Shown: positions 8,784 through 17,429, counted from the first letter of the stretch. The stretch is 64,000 nucleotides of DNA from Pseudonocardia sp. DSM 110487 (GCF_019468565.1 NZ_CP080521.1:6572001-6636000); one strand, 5' to 3'. Notes: generated from the sequence alone by a model not told the origin. Numbers and translations: made by a program.

Positions 8784-8843
8784 ACCGACAATCCCGGACA
8801 CCCTCCTCTCACACCCGCTCCATGACCCGCGGAAGGATGCTTC

Positions 8844-9023
8844 ATGCTCGCCGTCGTCGCTGCCGTTCTGTTCGCCTTCGCGCTCCTGTTCGAGCTACTC
8901 GGGACCTCTCTCGAGAGGATCACGAGTTCGGTGCTCGTCACCGCCGGCCTGTTCTGCGTCGCGCTGTACTTCGCCGGGGTCGGCTCGCGCTCGGTGGCCT
9001 ACCGCCGCCGCGCCCGCCGCTGA
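8844..9023 (+). CDS. Small membrane protein, tandem copy 2 (59 aa)
   Basis: This 59-residue frame duplicates the preceding gene in length, reading direction, ribosome binding site (GGAAGGA at 8831-8837) and sequence: MLAVVAAVLF at the start, LYFAGVGSR near the end and a YRRRARR tail. Both predicted membrane helices are kept, and substitutions are mostly conservative (for example FGLALIFELAG versus FAFALLFELLG). This is a local tandem duplication with both copies apparently under selection. The function is unknown. Confidence 0.65.
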   Translation: MLAVVAAVLFAFALLFELLGTSLERITSSVLVTAGLFCVALYFAGVGSRSVAYRRRARR

Positions 9024-9061
9024 TCGCACAATCCGCTTGACCCCGCCGCGACGCTGGCGGA

Positions 9062-10282
9062 GTGCGGGCTGGGTTCGGGCGGCTGTGGGCGGCGTCGGCC
9101 GTCTCCAACGTCGGTGACGGGGTCGCGCTCGCGGCGGGGCCGCTGCTGCTGGCGTCGCTGACGTCCGACCCGGCGCTCGTCGCGGGGGCGATGTTCGTGC
9201 AGCAGCTGCCGTGGTTGCTGTTCGCGCTGCCGGCAGGCGTCTACGTCGACCGGCTCGATCGGCGGCGCGTCGTCGTGCTGGGCAACCTGGTCCGGGCCGC
9301 GGTCGTCGGTGGGCTCGCGGTCGCCGTGGCGACGGGGGTCGCGACGGTCGCCGTCGTGTACGCCGCCCTCTTCGTGGCCGGGACGATGGAGACCCTCGCC
9401 GACAACGCGAGCACCGCGTTGCTGCCTGCCGTCGTGGCCGCCGAGGACCTGCCGCGGGCGAACGCGCGGCTCATGGGTGTGCAGCTCGTCGGCAACCAGC
9501 TGCTCGCCCCGCCGCTCGGTGCCGCCCTGTTCGTCGCGGCAGCGGCGCTGCCCTTCGGGCTGAACGCCGCCACGTTCCTGGTGGCTGCGGTGCTGCTGGC
9601 CTCGCTGCGGGGCCGGTTCCGGCCCGAGTCGACCCAGCCGGAGTCGACACAGCCGCACCGCCCGCTGCGCCATGACATCGCCACCGGCATGCGCACGCTG
9701 CTGGCCCACCCGGTGCTGCGGATGCTCGCGGTGTGCCTGTGCCTGATGAACGTCACGCTCGTGGGCGCGTTCGCGATCCTCGTGCTCTACGCGCGCGAGC
9801 GGCTGGGGCTCACCGAGGTCGGGTTCGGCCTGCTGCTCGCGTCGAGCGCCGTGGGTGGGATCGCCGGCACGGTCGTGGCGGCGCGGCTGCAGCGCCGGTT
9901 CGGCACCGCGCTGCTGCTGCGCGTCGGCCTGGTGATCGAGACCTGCACGCACCTGTCGCTGGCGCTCGCCCGCGTACCGTGGGTCGCGGTCGCCACCATG
10001 GTCGTGTTCGGCGTGCACGCGAGCCTGTGGGGCATCCTCTCGCTGTCCTGGCGCCAGCGCGTGGTGCCCGACGCGCTGCGCGGGCGCGTCAACAGCGGGT
10101 ACTTCCTGTTCTCGGTGGGTGGCGCCGCCATCGGCGCCCTCGGCGGCGGGTTCGTGGCCCGCGGCCTGGGCATCACGGCGCCGTTCTGGATCGCGTTCGG
10201 CGGGATGGTCGTGCTCACCGCCGTGGCATGGCGGCGCTTCAACCCGACGCTCCTCGACGAGCCCGTTACCCGCGCCAACTGA
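9062..10282 (+). CDS. MFS transporter (drug/siderophore-exporter type)
   Basis: A 406-residue protein with a GTG start and about twelve hydrophobic segments. The N-terminal NVGDGVALAAGPLLLASLT and GVYVDRLDRRRVVVLGNLVR (the loop 2-3 signature) are typical of the MFS_3/EntS-like exporter group. A central loop near residues 200-215 (PESTQPESTQPH) contains a short direct repeat. It follows the two small membrane proteins on the same strand and could export something made by the synthetase cluster or act independently. The 3' end overlaps the convergent gene by 17 bases. Confidence 0.8.
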   Translation: MRAGFGRLWAASAVSNVGDGVALAAGPLLLASLTSDPALVAGAMFVQQLPWLLFALPAGVYVDRLDRRRVVVLGNLVRAAVVGGLAVAVATGVATVAVVYAALFVAGTMETLADNASTALLPAVVAAEDLPRANARLMGVQLVGNQLLAPPLGAALFVAAAALPFGLNAATFLVAAVLLASLRGRFRPESTQPESTQPHRPLRHDIATGMRTLLAHPVLRMLAVCLCLMNVTLVGAFAILVLYARERLGLTEVGFGLLLASSAVGGIAGTVVAARLQRRFGTALLLRVGLVIETCTHLSLALARVPWVAVATMVVFGVHASLWGILSLSWRQRVVPDALRGRVNSGYFLFSVGGAAIGALGGGFVARGLGITAPFWIAFGGMVVLTAVAWRRFNPTLLDEPVTRAN

Positions 10283-11117
10283 ACTGCGGCTCGTAGCCCA
10301 GCACGCGGCGCGCCTTGTCGATCGACAGCATCGTCTCGTGCTCGCCGAGCTCCTTCGTCACCGGCACCCCGGGGTAGACCTCGGCGGCGAGATCCGCGCT
10401 GCGGCGCGACATCACGCTGTCGGCGTTGGCGATCACGAACACGTCCACCCCGGTGGCCTCGTGCTCCAGCGCGCGGCGGACGGCCTGGGCGCCGTCGCGG
10501 CCGTCGATGTAGGCCCACAGGTTCCAGCGCCGCGCCGACGGGTCGGCGTCGAAGCCGGGGAACCGCTCGTAGTCCTGCGGGTCCATCACGTTGGAGAACC
10601 GCAACCCGATCATCTTCATGTCCGGCACCCAGCGGCAGAAGTGCCGCGCCATCTCCTCCTCGAGGCTCTTGACCAGCGAGTACGTGCTCTCCGGCCGTAC
10701 CGGGTACTCCTCGTCCACCGGGATGTAGGGCGGCGGCACGTCGAAGGGCAGCCCGAGCACGGTCTCGCTGGACGCCCACACCACGTTGCGGATGCCGGCG
10801 GCGCGGGCGGCGGCGAACACGTTGTACGTCGCGGTGATGTTGTTCGAGAACGTCGCGGCGTTCGTGGTGAGGCCCGGCGCGGGGATCGCGGCGAGGTGCA
10901 CGACCGCGTCGACGCCGTCGTGGCGGTCGTCCACGGCGGTGAGGGCCTCGAGGACCTGGCCGTGGTCGGTGAGGTCGACGCGCACCGACACAGCGGCCGC
11001 CGATCCGGGGGCGGGCACGCGGTCGAGCGCCACGACCCGGTAGCCGTGGTCCTGGAGGTGGCGCACGACGTGGCGGCCGAGCTTCCCGCTGCTGCCGGTG
11101 ACGGCGACGGTGGTCAT
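10266..11117 (-). CDS. NAD-dependent epimerase/dehydratase family protein
   Basis: The 283-residue extended SDR shows the N-terminal Rossmann motif VTGSSGKLGRHV (GxxGxxG type), VVHLAAIP after beta-4, the catalytic WASSETV serine region and Y-SLV-K (YxxxK) in ESTYSLVKSLEEE. The C-terminal part has GLRFSNV and WAYIDGRDGAQAV, as in UDP-sugar epimerase or uronate-dehydrogenase-like members. The substrate cannot be assigned. It is transcribed away from the MarR gene, with 72 bases between the two starts, so the MarR protein may control it. Confidence 0.8.
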   Translation of the reverse strand: MTTVAVTGSSGKLGRHVVRHLQDHGYRVVALDRVPAPGSAAAVSVRVDLTDHGQVLEALTAVDDRHDGVDAVVHLAAIPAPGLTTNAATFSNNITATYNVFAAARAAGIRNVVWASSETVLGLPFDVPPPYIPVDEEYPVRPESTYSLVKSLEEEMARHFCRWVPDMKMIGLRFSNVMDPQDYERFPGFDADPSARRWNLWAYIDGRDGAQAVRRALEHEATGVDVFVIANADSVMSRRSADLAAEVYPGVPVTKELGEHETMLSIDKARRVLGYEPQFSWRG

Positions 11118-11162
11118 GGTGCCTGCCTATCACACGACCTCGATGCGTCTGTAGCGGATTTA

Positions 11163-11175
11163 CTCTGGTTCAGAG
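11163..11175. promoter_or_regulatory. Palindrome CTCTG-GTT-CAGAG, candidate MarR operator
   Basis: A perfect 5-3-5 inverted repeat sits 15 bases upstream of the MarR start and between it and the divergent epimerase gene. Autoregulation through such a site is common for MarR proteins. Only the palindrome itself is observed. Confidence 0.45.
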
Positions 11176-11189
11176 GTACAGTGGCGCAC

Positions 11190-11675
11190 ATGGTCACCTC
11201 TCCCACCGCCGACGCGGTGTCCGAGACGCTGCTCCCGGCGGTCGGCGCGGTGCGCCGGCTGCTGCGCAGGCTGGCCGGGCCGTTCGTCACGACCGCGCCG
11301 CTCGGGGTGCCGCTCGACGTGTCGACGTCGCAGCGCGAAGTGCTCATCCTCGTCGGCAAGCGCGCGGGCAGGTCGGTGGCCGAGATCGCCGACGAGCTGG
11401 GGCTGGCGCCCAACAGCGTGTCGACGATCGTCACGCAGCTCGTCGGGGCCGGGCTGCTGGTCCGGGAGACCGACCCGCAGGACCGCAGGGTCGGACGGCT
11501 CAGCCTCACCGCCCCCGCGCAGGAAGCGCTCGACGCCGCGCGGGCCCGCAGGCGCGGGGTTCTGCACGAGGCGCTCGACCGGCTCAGCCCGCGCCAGCTC
11601 GCCGACCTCGCCGCGGGGATCGACGCCCTGGAAGCGTTGGCCGAGGAACTGCGGACCCTGGAGCGTGAGCGGTGA
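11190..11675 (+). CDS. MarR-family transcriptional regulator
   Basis: A 161-residue winged-helix protein. The HTH core reads SVAEIADELGLAPNSVSTIVTQLVGAGLLVRETDPQDRR-type, ending in the beta-wing DPQDRRVGRLSLT that marks MarR proteins. ATG 11190 is preferred; an in-frame GTG three codons upstream is possible. The stop overlaps the GTG of the ABC ATPase (GTGA), so the regulator and DrrAB-like exporter form one operon. This is a usual arrangement for ligand-responsive efflux control. Confidence 0.85.
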   Translation: MVTSPTADAVSETLLPAVGAVRRLLRRLAGPFVTTAPLGVPLDVSTSQREVLILVGKRAGRSVAEIADELGLAPNSVSTIVTQLVGAGLLVRETDPQDRRVGRLSLTAPAQEALDAARARRRGVLHEALDRLSPRQLADLAAGIDALEALAEELRTLERER

Positions 11676-12481
11676 ACGAACTGGCCGTGGAGTGCAGCGG
11701 GCTGGTGCACCGGTTCGGCGACACGGTGGCCGTCGACCACCTCGACCTGAACATCCCAGCAGGCGAGGTGTTCGGCCTCCTCGGCCCCAACGGGGCAGGC
11801 AAGACCACCACGATCCGCGTGCTCAACACGCTGCTCCCGGTGCAGGAGGGCAGCGTGCGGGTGTTCGGGTTCGATGTCCGGCGCCGGGCGATGGACGTGC
11901 GCCGACACCTGGGTTACGTGCCGCAGCAGCTCTCGATCGAGGCCGCGCTCACCGGGCGGCAGAACGTCACGTGGTTCGCGCGCTTGTTCGACGTGCCGCG
12001 CGCCGAACGGGCGGACCGGGTGGACGAGGCCATGGATGCCATGGACCTCCTCCACGTCGCCGACCGCCGCGCCGGCACGTACTCGGGCGGGATGATCCGC
12101 CGGCTCGAGCTGGCGCAGGCCCTCGTCAACCGGCCCGCGCTGCTCGTGCTCGACGAGCCGACGGTCGGCCTCGACCCGATCGCGCGGGCAGGCGTGTGGG
12201 AGCGGGTCCGCCAGATGCGGGCCGACTACGGCATGACGGTGCTCCTCACCACGCACTACATGGAGGAGGCCGACGAGCTGTGCGACACCGTGGCGCTCAT
12301 GCACCACGGGCGGCTGCAGACCGTCGGCTCCCCCGCCGAGCTCCGCGCCGCGATCGGCCCGGACGCCTCGCTCGAGGAGGTCTTCCGCCGCTACGCGGGC
12401 GCCGGGCTGGCCGATGACCACGGGGCAGAGAGGGTGAGGGATGTCCGTCGTAGCCGCACAACCGCCCGCAAGCTGGGCTGA
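11672..12481 (+). CDS. ABC transporter ATP-binding protein, DrrA-like
   Basis: A 269-residue ATPase with Walker A GPNGAGKTT, the Q-loop near YVPQQLS, the signature TYSGGMIRRLELAQAL, Walker B LLVLDEPTVGLDP and a switch histidine in LLTTHYMEEADEL. It belongs to the DrrA (daunorubicin-resistance) type that pairs with an ABC-2 permease. GTG 11672 overlaps the MarR stop. Its last 40 bases overlap the start of the permease gene at 12441, so coupling is tight. The transported compound is unknown. Confidence 0.9.
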   Translation: MNELAVECSGLVHRFGDTVAVDHLDLNIPAGEVFGLLGPNGAGKTTTIRVLNTLLPVQEGSVRVFGFDVRRRAMDVRRHLGYVPQQLSIEAALTGRQNVTWFARLFDVPRAERADRVDEAMDAMDLLHVADRRAGTYSGGMIRRLELAQALVNRPALLVLDEPTVGLDPIARAGVWERVRQMRADYGMTVLLTTHYMEEADELCDTVALMHHGRLQTVGSPAELRAAIGPDASLEEVFRRYAGAGLADDHGAERVRDVRRSRTTARKLG

Positions 12482-13247
12482 GCCCATCCGCCTGCTCGTC
12501 ACGCGCACCGCAGCGCTCGGCATCGTCGAGCTGCAGAAGCTGCGCAGTGACAACACCGAGCTCGTCACGCGGATGGTGCAGCCCGTGCTGTGGCTGCTGA
12601 TCTTCGGGCAGATCTTCAGCCGGATCCGGGCGATCCCCACCGGCGATCTGTCCTACCTGGAGTTCCTGACCCCCGGGATCCTCGCGCAGTCCGCCCTGTT
12701 CGTCGCGATCTTCTTCGGGATCCAGATCATCTGGGAACGCGACGCCGGCATCCTCACCAAGGTCATGGTCACCCCCACGCCGCGAGCCGCCATCGTGATG
12801 GCCAAGGCGTTCGCGGCGGGGCTGCGCGGGCTCGCCCCCGTGGTCGTGCTCGTGCCGGTGGCGTTGCTGCTGGGCGTCGGCATCACCGTCAACCCGCTGA
12901 AGCTGATCGCCGCCGCCGTCGCCCTCATGCTCAGCGCGGGCTTCTTCTCGTGCCTGTCCATGGCGATCGCCGGCGTCGCGCAGACCCGCGACCGGCTGAT
13001 GGGTATCGGCCAGCTCATGACGATGCCGCTCTTCTTCGCCTCCAACGCCCTGTACCCGATCGACATCATGCCGACGTGGCTGCAGGTGATCAGCCAGGTC
13101 AACCCGCTGACCTACCTGGTGAACGCCCTGCGCGGGCTGCTGGTCGACGCCCCGGCCAACCTGTGGGCCGACTTCGGCGTGCTCGTCGGCTCCGCGGTGA
13201 TCGGGATCGTGGGGGCGGCTGCGCTCCTGGGCAAGCTGGTGCGTTAG
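12441..13247 (+). CDS. ABC-2 type permease, DrrB-like
   Basis: A 268-residue protein with six predicted membrane helices, the ABC-2 core ERDAGILTKVMVTPTPR and the C-terminal NPLTYLVNALRG motif of DrrB-type permeases. It starts at ATG 12441 with GAGGGTGAGGG upstream, inside the end of the ATPase gene. With the ATPase it makes a two-component exporter, controlled by the preceding MarR protein. The 3' end overlaps the convergent coiled-coil gene by four bases. Confidence 0.9.
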   Translation: MSVVAAQPPASWAEPIRLLVTRTAALGIVELQKLRSDNTELVTRMVQPVLWLLIFGQIFSRIRAIPTGDLSYLEFLTPGILAQSALFVAIFFGIQIIWERDAGILTKVMVTPTPRAAIVMAKAFAAGLRGLAPVVVLVPVALLLGVGITVNPLKLIAAAVALMLSAGFFSCLSMAIAGVAQTRDRLMGIGQLMTMPLFFASNALYPIDIMPTWLQVISQVNPLTYLVNALRGLLVDAPANLWADFGVLVGSAVIGIVGAAALLGKLVR

Positions 13248-13681
13248 CCGGCTTCGCCCCGCTGCTCGATCATGTTCGCGATCCGCTCGAGCCCGGCCGC
13301 GGTCATGTCGAACTTGGCGCGCATCTCAAGGAACCCCGCGTCGACCTTGCGGAACTCCTCGTCGATGCGGCGGAACCCGTCGTCCACCTTGTGCTCCAGC
13401 GCATCGAAACGCCGGTCCACCGCGTCGAAGCGGCGGTCCACGGCGTCGAAACGGCGGTCTACAGCGTCGAATCGTTCCCGCGTCTGCCCACCGAGCGCGT
13501 TGATCGCCGAGCGGTTCGCGTCGACCTTGACCGCCAGGTCTGCGATGTCTCGATCGCGAGCGGCGGCGAGGTGCCTGGCCGCGGCCGCGTCCTGGCGGGC
13601 GACCTGTGCATCGGTCGCAACCTGGCCCATGCGGGCCTCGAGCGCCGCGACGCGCGCCTCGATGTCGTCGGGAGCGGGCAT
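13244..13681 (-). CDS. Coiled-coil protein with exact heptad repeats
   Basis: A 145-residue protein from ATG 13681. It is almost wholly alpha-helical and charged. A central block repeats RFDAVDR three times and then RFDALEH, a perfect seven-residue periodicity encoded by 21-base repeats. Such blocks form long parallel coiled coils. There is no membrane segment or catalytic motif. Similar small heptad-repeat proteins occur in many actinomycetes without a known role. Upstream in-frame sequence is arginine-rich and not credible as coding. Confidence 0.7.
   Translation of the reverse strand: MPAPDDIEARVAALEARMGQVATDAQVARQDAAAARHLAAARDRDIADLAVKVDANRSAINALGGQTRERFDAVDRRFDAVDRRFDAVDRRFDALEHKVDDGFRRIDEEFRKVDAGFLEMRAKFDMTAAGLERIANMIEQRGEAG
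13401..13478. repeat. 21-bp tandem repeat inside the coiled-coil gene
   Basis: Three and a half units of 21 bases (GCRTCGAAnCGnCGGTC type) lie head to tail, and each encodes one heptad RFDAVDR. The units differ at only a few third positions, so copy number could change by slippage without breaking the frame. Confidence 0.8.
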
Positions 13682-13731
13682 GCCCGGAGCGTACCGGCGC
13701 CGCTCCGGGCGCCGGATCGCTTCCGGAGAAT

Positions 13732-14661
13732 TCAGATCAACCTGCTGCGCAGCGCGGCGGCCGCGTCGTCGAGCACCTCCCGCCCACCGTCGAGGAGCCC
13801 TGCCATCTGGAGGAAGCCGTGGATCATCCCGTCGTAGTTGCGGTGCTCGGCGTCCACACCGGCGTCCCTGAGCCGCTGCGCGTAGCGGGCGCCCTGGTCG
13901 CGCAGCGGGTCGTACTCGGCGGTGACGACGAGCGCGGGCGGGAGCCCGCTGAGATCGGGGGCGAGGCCCGGCGACACGCGCGGGTCGAGGGCGTCGTCGG
14001 GGCCGGTGAGGTAGTGCCCCCAGAACCACTCCATCCACGCCACGGTGAGCACCGGCCCGTCGGCGTTCTCGGTCATCGACGGGCTGTCGTCGTGCCGCTC
14101 GGTGGCGGGGTAGACGAGCAGCTGGAACGCGATCGAGGGGCCGCCGCGCACCTTGGCGAGCTGGGACACGACGGCCGCGAGGTTGCCACCCGCGCTGTCG
14201 CCGCCGACCGCCAGCCGCGAGGCGTCACCGCCGAAGTCGCCGATCTTCTCCGCCGCCCACGCCGCGGCGGCGTAGGCGTCGTCGACCGCTGCTGGGAACG
14301 GGTGCTCGGGCGCGAGCCGGTAGTCCACGGCCGCGACGAGGCACCCGGAGCGGTTCGCCATGGCACGGCAGGTGGCGTCGTGGCTGTCGAGGTCACCGAT
14401 CACCCACCCGCCGCCGTGGAAGTAGACCAGCACGGGCAGCGGCCGTTCGCCCTCTGGGACGTAGAGCCGCACCGGGATCGGCCCCTCCAGCCCGGGCGCG
14501 GTGGTGTCGACGACGTCGACGACCTCCTCTGGAGGGCCGGCGAGCTCCCGCAGCTGAAGGATCATCTCGCGGTTCTGCTCGACGGTCATCGTCTCGGGCG
14601 GAGGCAGCTCCTCCTTCGCCAGCTCGGCGAGCAACGCCTCCACCTGCGGGTGCAGTGCCAT
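13732..14661 (-). CDS. Alpha/beta hydrolase fold-3 esterase (hormone-sensitive-lipase family)
   Basis: The 309-residue enzyme has the family oxyanion motif HGGGW near residue 82 and the nucleophile motif GDSAGG. It also has DYRLAPEHPFPAAVDD, an acidic residue in EYDPLRDQG and the catalytic histidine in MIHGF. These are the marks of bacterial HSL/acetyl-hydrolase enzymes acting on short-chain esters. It begins two bases after the stop of the 14664 hydrolase gene, so the two are in one minus-strand operon with the LLM monooxygenase. An ester-degrading function is plausible; the substrate is unknown. Confidence 0.88.
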   Translation of the reverse strand: MALHPQVEALLAELAKEELPPPETMTVEQNREMILQLRELAGPPEEVVDVVDTTAPGLEGPIPVRLYVPEGERPLPVLVYFHGGGWVIGDLDSHDATCRAMANRSGCLVAAVDYRLAPEHPFPAAVDDAYAAAAWAAEKIGDFGGDASRLAVGGDSAGGNLAAVVSQLAKVRGGPSIAFQLLVYPATERHDDSPSMTENADGPVLTVAWMEWFWGHYLTGPDDALDPRVSPGLAPDLSGLPPALVVTAEYDPLRDQGARYAQRLRDAGVDAEHRNYDGMIHGFLQMAGLLDGGREVLDDAAAALRSRLI

Positions 14662-14663
14662 GG

Positions 14664-15458
14664 TCAGACCTCCATGGTGTCGAGGAAGCCGAGCACGTGA
14701 TCACGCACCTCGGCAGGTCGTTCGAGCTGCGGCAGGTGGCCTGCCCCTTCGACGAGCACGAGGCGGCTTTCGCGCAGCCGCGCGGTGAACTCCTCCGCGT
14801 AGACGGGGCTGACGAGCCGGTCCTGCGCGCCCCACAGGAGCAGGGTGGGCGCGGCGATCCGGTGGATGCGCCTGCGCAGGCCCTTGTCCGGGATGGGCCA
14901 GATGAAGTGCAGGATGCTCGCCATCCGCATGGAGGCCTCGAACAGCGCCTGCGGGTCGTCGGCCGGTGGGACGAGCGTGGCAGCCAGCGGGCCGTCCGGG
15001 TCGGCGAGCAGCAGTCCGGGCAGTGAGCTCGCCGGTACGCCCGCGATGTCGGGGACCGGGGCGTCGTCCCGCCAGAACCCGATCGGCGCGATCAGCACGA
15101 GCCTGCGCACGCGCTTCGGGTTGTTGGCGGCCAGCTCGGCGGCGACCATGCCGCCGAAGGAGTGACCGACGACCTCGACGGTGTCCAGGCCCAGCACGTC
15201 GAGCAGCTCGTCGTAGAACAGCACGAGCTCCCAGAGGCCGGGCAGGTGCGACAAAGCGTCGGACGATCGCGCGCCGGGATGCTCGACGGCGTGGACGGTG
15301 TGCCCGGCGGCGAGCGCCTCGAGCAGCGGGTTCCATACGAGGCCTCCTGCGCCGTGCAGGAAGAGCACCGGGTCGCCCGTGCCGGCGATCAGGACGCGGG
15401 CCTGGATCGGGCCGACGTCGACGGTGCGCTCCACGACGTCGGCGATCGATGCGGTCAT
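14664..15458 (-). CDS. Alpha/beta hydrolase
   Basis: A 264-residue alpha/beta hydrolase beginning at ATG 15458. It shows LFLHGAGG (oxyanion), the nucleophile elbow GHSFGGM, the acid-containing LLLWGAQDRLVSP and the final histidine in EGAGHLPQLERP. Together these form a complete Ser-Asp-His triad of the meta-cleavage-hydrolase/haloalkane-dehalogenase-like class. The spacing (11 bases to the LLM gene upstream and 2 bases to the esterase downstream) indicates one operon that probably handles hydrophobic carbon compounds. Confidence 0.85.
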   Translation of the reverse strand: MTASIADVVERTVDVGPIQARVLIAGTGDPVLFLHGAGGLVWNPLLEALAAGHTVHAVEHPGARSSDALSHLPGLWELVLFYDELLDVLGLDTVEVVGHSFGGMVAAELAANNPKRVRRLVLIAPIGFWRDDAPVPDIAGVPASSLPGLLLADPDGPLAATLVPPADDPQALFEASMRMASILHFIWPIPDKGLRRRIHRIAAPTLLLWGAQDRLVSPVYAEEFTARLRESRLVLVEGAGHLPQLERPAEVRDHVLGFLDTMEV

Positions 15459-15469
15459 CGCTCCCCCTC

Positions 15470-16715
15470 TCAGGCCTGGGCCCCGGCCGGTCTGGCGCTG
15501 CGGTCGGTGGCACCGGACGGCCACCAGCGGTGCGTCCAGCCCTCGGCGTCCCAGATGTGCCGGATCCGGGGTATGACCTCCTCCGCGAACAGCGTGATGT
15601 TCTTCTCCGTGAGCGCGTGCGGCATCGACCCGATCTGCAGCAGCGCGTGCAGGTTCCCCACCCGAAGGGTGTGGGCCAGTTCGACGAGCCGGTCGGCCAC
15701 CGTGGCCGGGCTGCCGGCGACGATGAAGCCCTCCTCGGTGAGCGTCTTCCAGTTCTTCTCCAGCGCCGCGGCGGCGGCGACGGCACCGGGCTGATTGGTC
15801 TTGATCGCGAACTCGGTGCTCCTGCGGGTGCGATAACCGGGAGCCTCGAAGAAGTACGGCGGGATGTGCAGGCATTTCTTGAAGAAGTACGAGCAGTGCT
15901 CGAGATACTCCTGCTCGGCGCGCTCGTCGGTTTCCGACACGCAGATCAACTGGGCGAACCCGGCCCGGAACGGGTTACGGTCGACACCCATTTCGTCCAT
16001 CTTCGCCCAGAAGCCGTCCATCAGCCGCTTGCCGAACTTCGCACCGAAGAACGAGAGGTAGCTGTAGGTGTAGTCCTTGGTGCCCGCGAGCTCCCAGGTC
16101 TCCACCGACCCGCCGCCCGCCAGCCACACCGGCGGGTGCGGCTTCTGCAGCGGCTGCGGCCACGGATTGACGTAGCGCAGCTGGTTGAACTCCCCGTTGA
16201 AACTGAACGGGCCCGGACGGGTCCAGGCCTGGATGATCAGCTCCTCCGCCTCGCGGAACCGGGGCCTGGTCTGCGTCGGCGGCACGCCGTAGCAGAAGTT
16301 GACGTCCATCGACGTGCCCACCGGGAAACCCGGCGGCGAGCCGCCCGTTCGACAGGACGTCGAGCATCGCGAACTCCTCCGCCACGCGGGTGGCAGGCGA
16401 GTACAGGGCGAGGGTGTTGCCCAGCACCATCAGCGCGCTGCCGTTCGGCGTGCGCCGGGCGAGAGCGGCGGCCATCAGGTTGGGAGAGGCCATGAAGCCG
16501 TACCCGTTCTGGTGGTGCTCGTTGACCCCCACCCCGTCGAACCCGAGCCGGTCGGCCAATTCCAGCTCGTCGAGGTTCCACTGGTAGTACTGCGCCACCT
16601 TCTTCGGATCACAGAGCTCCGAATTCGGCGGGGTGACCCAAATACTCTCGTACTTCGTCTCGAAGTCGGCGGGAAGGTCGCGGTAGGGCATGAGGTGGAA
16701 GAAGATCGACTTCAT
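15470..16715 (-). pseudogene. LLM-class flavin-dependent monooxygenase, split by a one-base frameshift
   Basis: The N-terminal part reads from ATG 16715 (MKSIFFHLMPYRDLP) through VGVNEHHQNGYGFMASPN to SNGRLAAGFP. It then continues in another frame as VGTSMDVNFCYGVPP and runs to 15470. Removing one base of the GGG run at 16323-16325 (CCC on the coding strand) restores a continuous protein of about 415 residues, the usual length for this family. These enzymes use reduced flavin and oxygen (alkanesulfonate monooxygenase/luciferase fold). Either the gene is a recent pseudogene or the base is a sequencing error in a homopolymer run. Both halves keep good coding character, which favours a very recent change or an error. 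Confidence 0.8.
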
Positions 16716-17031
16716 GGAGATCCTTCTGCGGCGGCGGACGTAGCGACGGCGATACCTCACGTGCCACTTTCGAGTGGATCATTGGCATTGCTATGCGTCA
16801 ACCGCCGAATCGGTCGAAGTGCCGTCGCGCGCAGCCGTGCAACGCGACACGCCGGGGGCGGTACACGGCGCCGACGTGACAAGGGTTACGCTGCGGTCAT
16901 GCGTATCGCTCTCGCCCTCGACGCGGCAGTACCGCCGCGCGCCGGCTGAGCCAGGTCGCCGGCGCGCCCCGCTCCCCCACCACCCGAGGCCTGGCTCGGC
17001 AACCACCATCCGTGGACCCCGGAGCCGAACA
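16716..17031. other. Intergenic region with a possible 16-codon leader peptide
   Basis: About 316 bases lie between the divergent LLM gene and the small protein at 17032. A short frame at 16899-16949 (beginning MRIALALDA) ends in a Pro/Arg-rich segment and is followed about 80 bases later by the next gene. No clear ribosome binding site supports it, so it is only a weak candidate. Promoters for both flanking genes must lie here. Confidence 0.3.
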
Positions 17032-17307
17032 ATGACTGTTCTCGATCACTCCCGCCGCAACACATGGGCACCCCGCCTCCAGCGCCGCCACGAGATCGTG
17101 ACCACCGGCGGCATGCAGGGCGTCCTCGACATCGGCACCACGCTGCGCGCATGCGGGTACCCCGTCCGCGAGTTCGCCGTCGAGGTCCTCGACGGTGTCC
17201 CGTACAGCTCGGTCACCTGCATCGTCTCGCTCACGGCCGACGAGTGCGACACCTTCGCCGACCGCCTCGGCGCCGTGCCCGCGGTCGTCTCCGTCGAGCC
17301 CTGCTGA
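17032..17307 (+). CDS. Small ACT-like hypothetical protein
   Basis: A 91-residue protein from ATG 17032. The segment from residue 21 (EIVTTGGMQGVLDIGTTLRA) to the end alternates helix and strand in the order expected of a small ferredoxin-like or ACT-type fold (VREFAVEVLDGVPYSSVTCIVSLT, then DRLGAVPAVVSVEPC). No catalytic motif is visible. It stands alone on the plus strand and ends just before a block of 22-base repeats. I do not recognise a function. Confidence 0.55.
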   Translation: MTVLDHSRRNTWAPRLQRRHEIVTTGGMQGVLDIGTTLRACGYPVREFAVEVLDGVPYSSVTCIVSLTADECDTFADRLGAVPAVVSVEPC

Positions 17308-17312
17308 CACGA

Positions 17313-17429
17313 CTCGCTCGCTCAGAGCGCGACTCGCGTGCACGCAGAGCGCGACTCGCGGAGAAGTGGGCACACCTCGTCCGCGAGTCGCGGTCTCGAT
17401 GCAGTTGAGTCGCGGTCTTGGTGCACCGG
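17313..17429. repeat. 22-bp-period repeat block between convergent genes
   Basis: AGAGCGCGACTCGCG occurs exactly at 17324-17338 and 17346-17360. The reverse-orientation unit GAGTCGCGGTCTYGRTGCA occurs at 17385-17404 and 17407-17426. Both pairs have a 22-base spacing. CCGCGA-G-TCGCGG at 17381-17393 is a perfect palindrome. Facing units can fold into a long hairpin. The block separates the 3' ends of 17032-17307 (+) and 17430-17864 (-), so a bidirectional terminator role is plausible. Confidence 0.65.

Noticed and set aside
13401..13478. Regular short repeats considered as a CRISPR array
   Set aside because: Units are head to tail with no spacers and lie in frame inside a coiled-coil gene.
17313..17429. 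22-base repeats considered as CRISPR or an origin
   Set aside because: Units are too short and partly in opposite orientation, without unique spacers; no cas, dnaA or rep gene is near.
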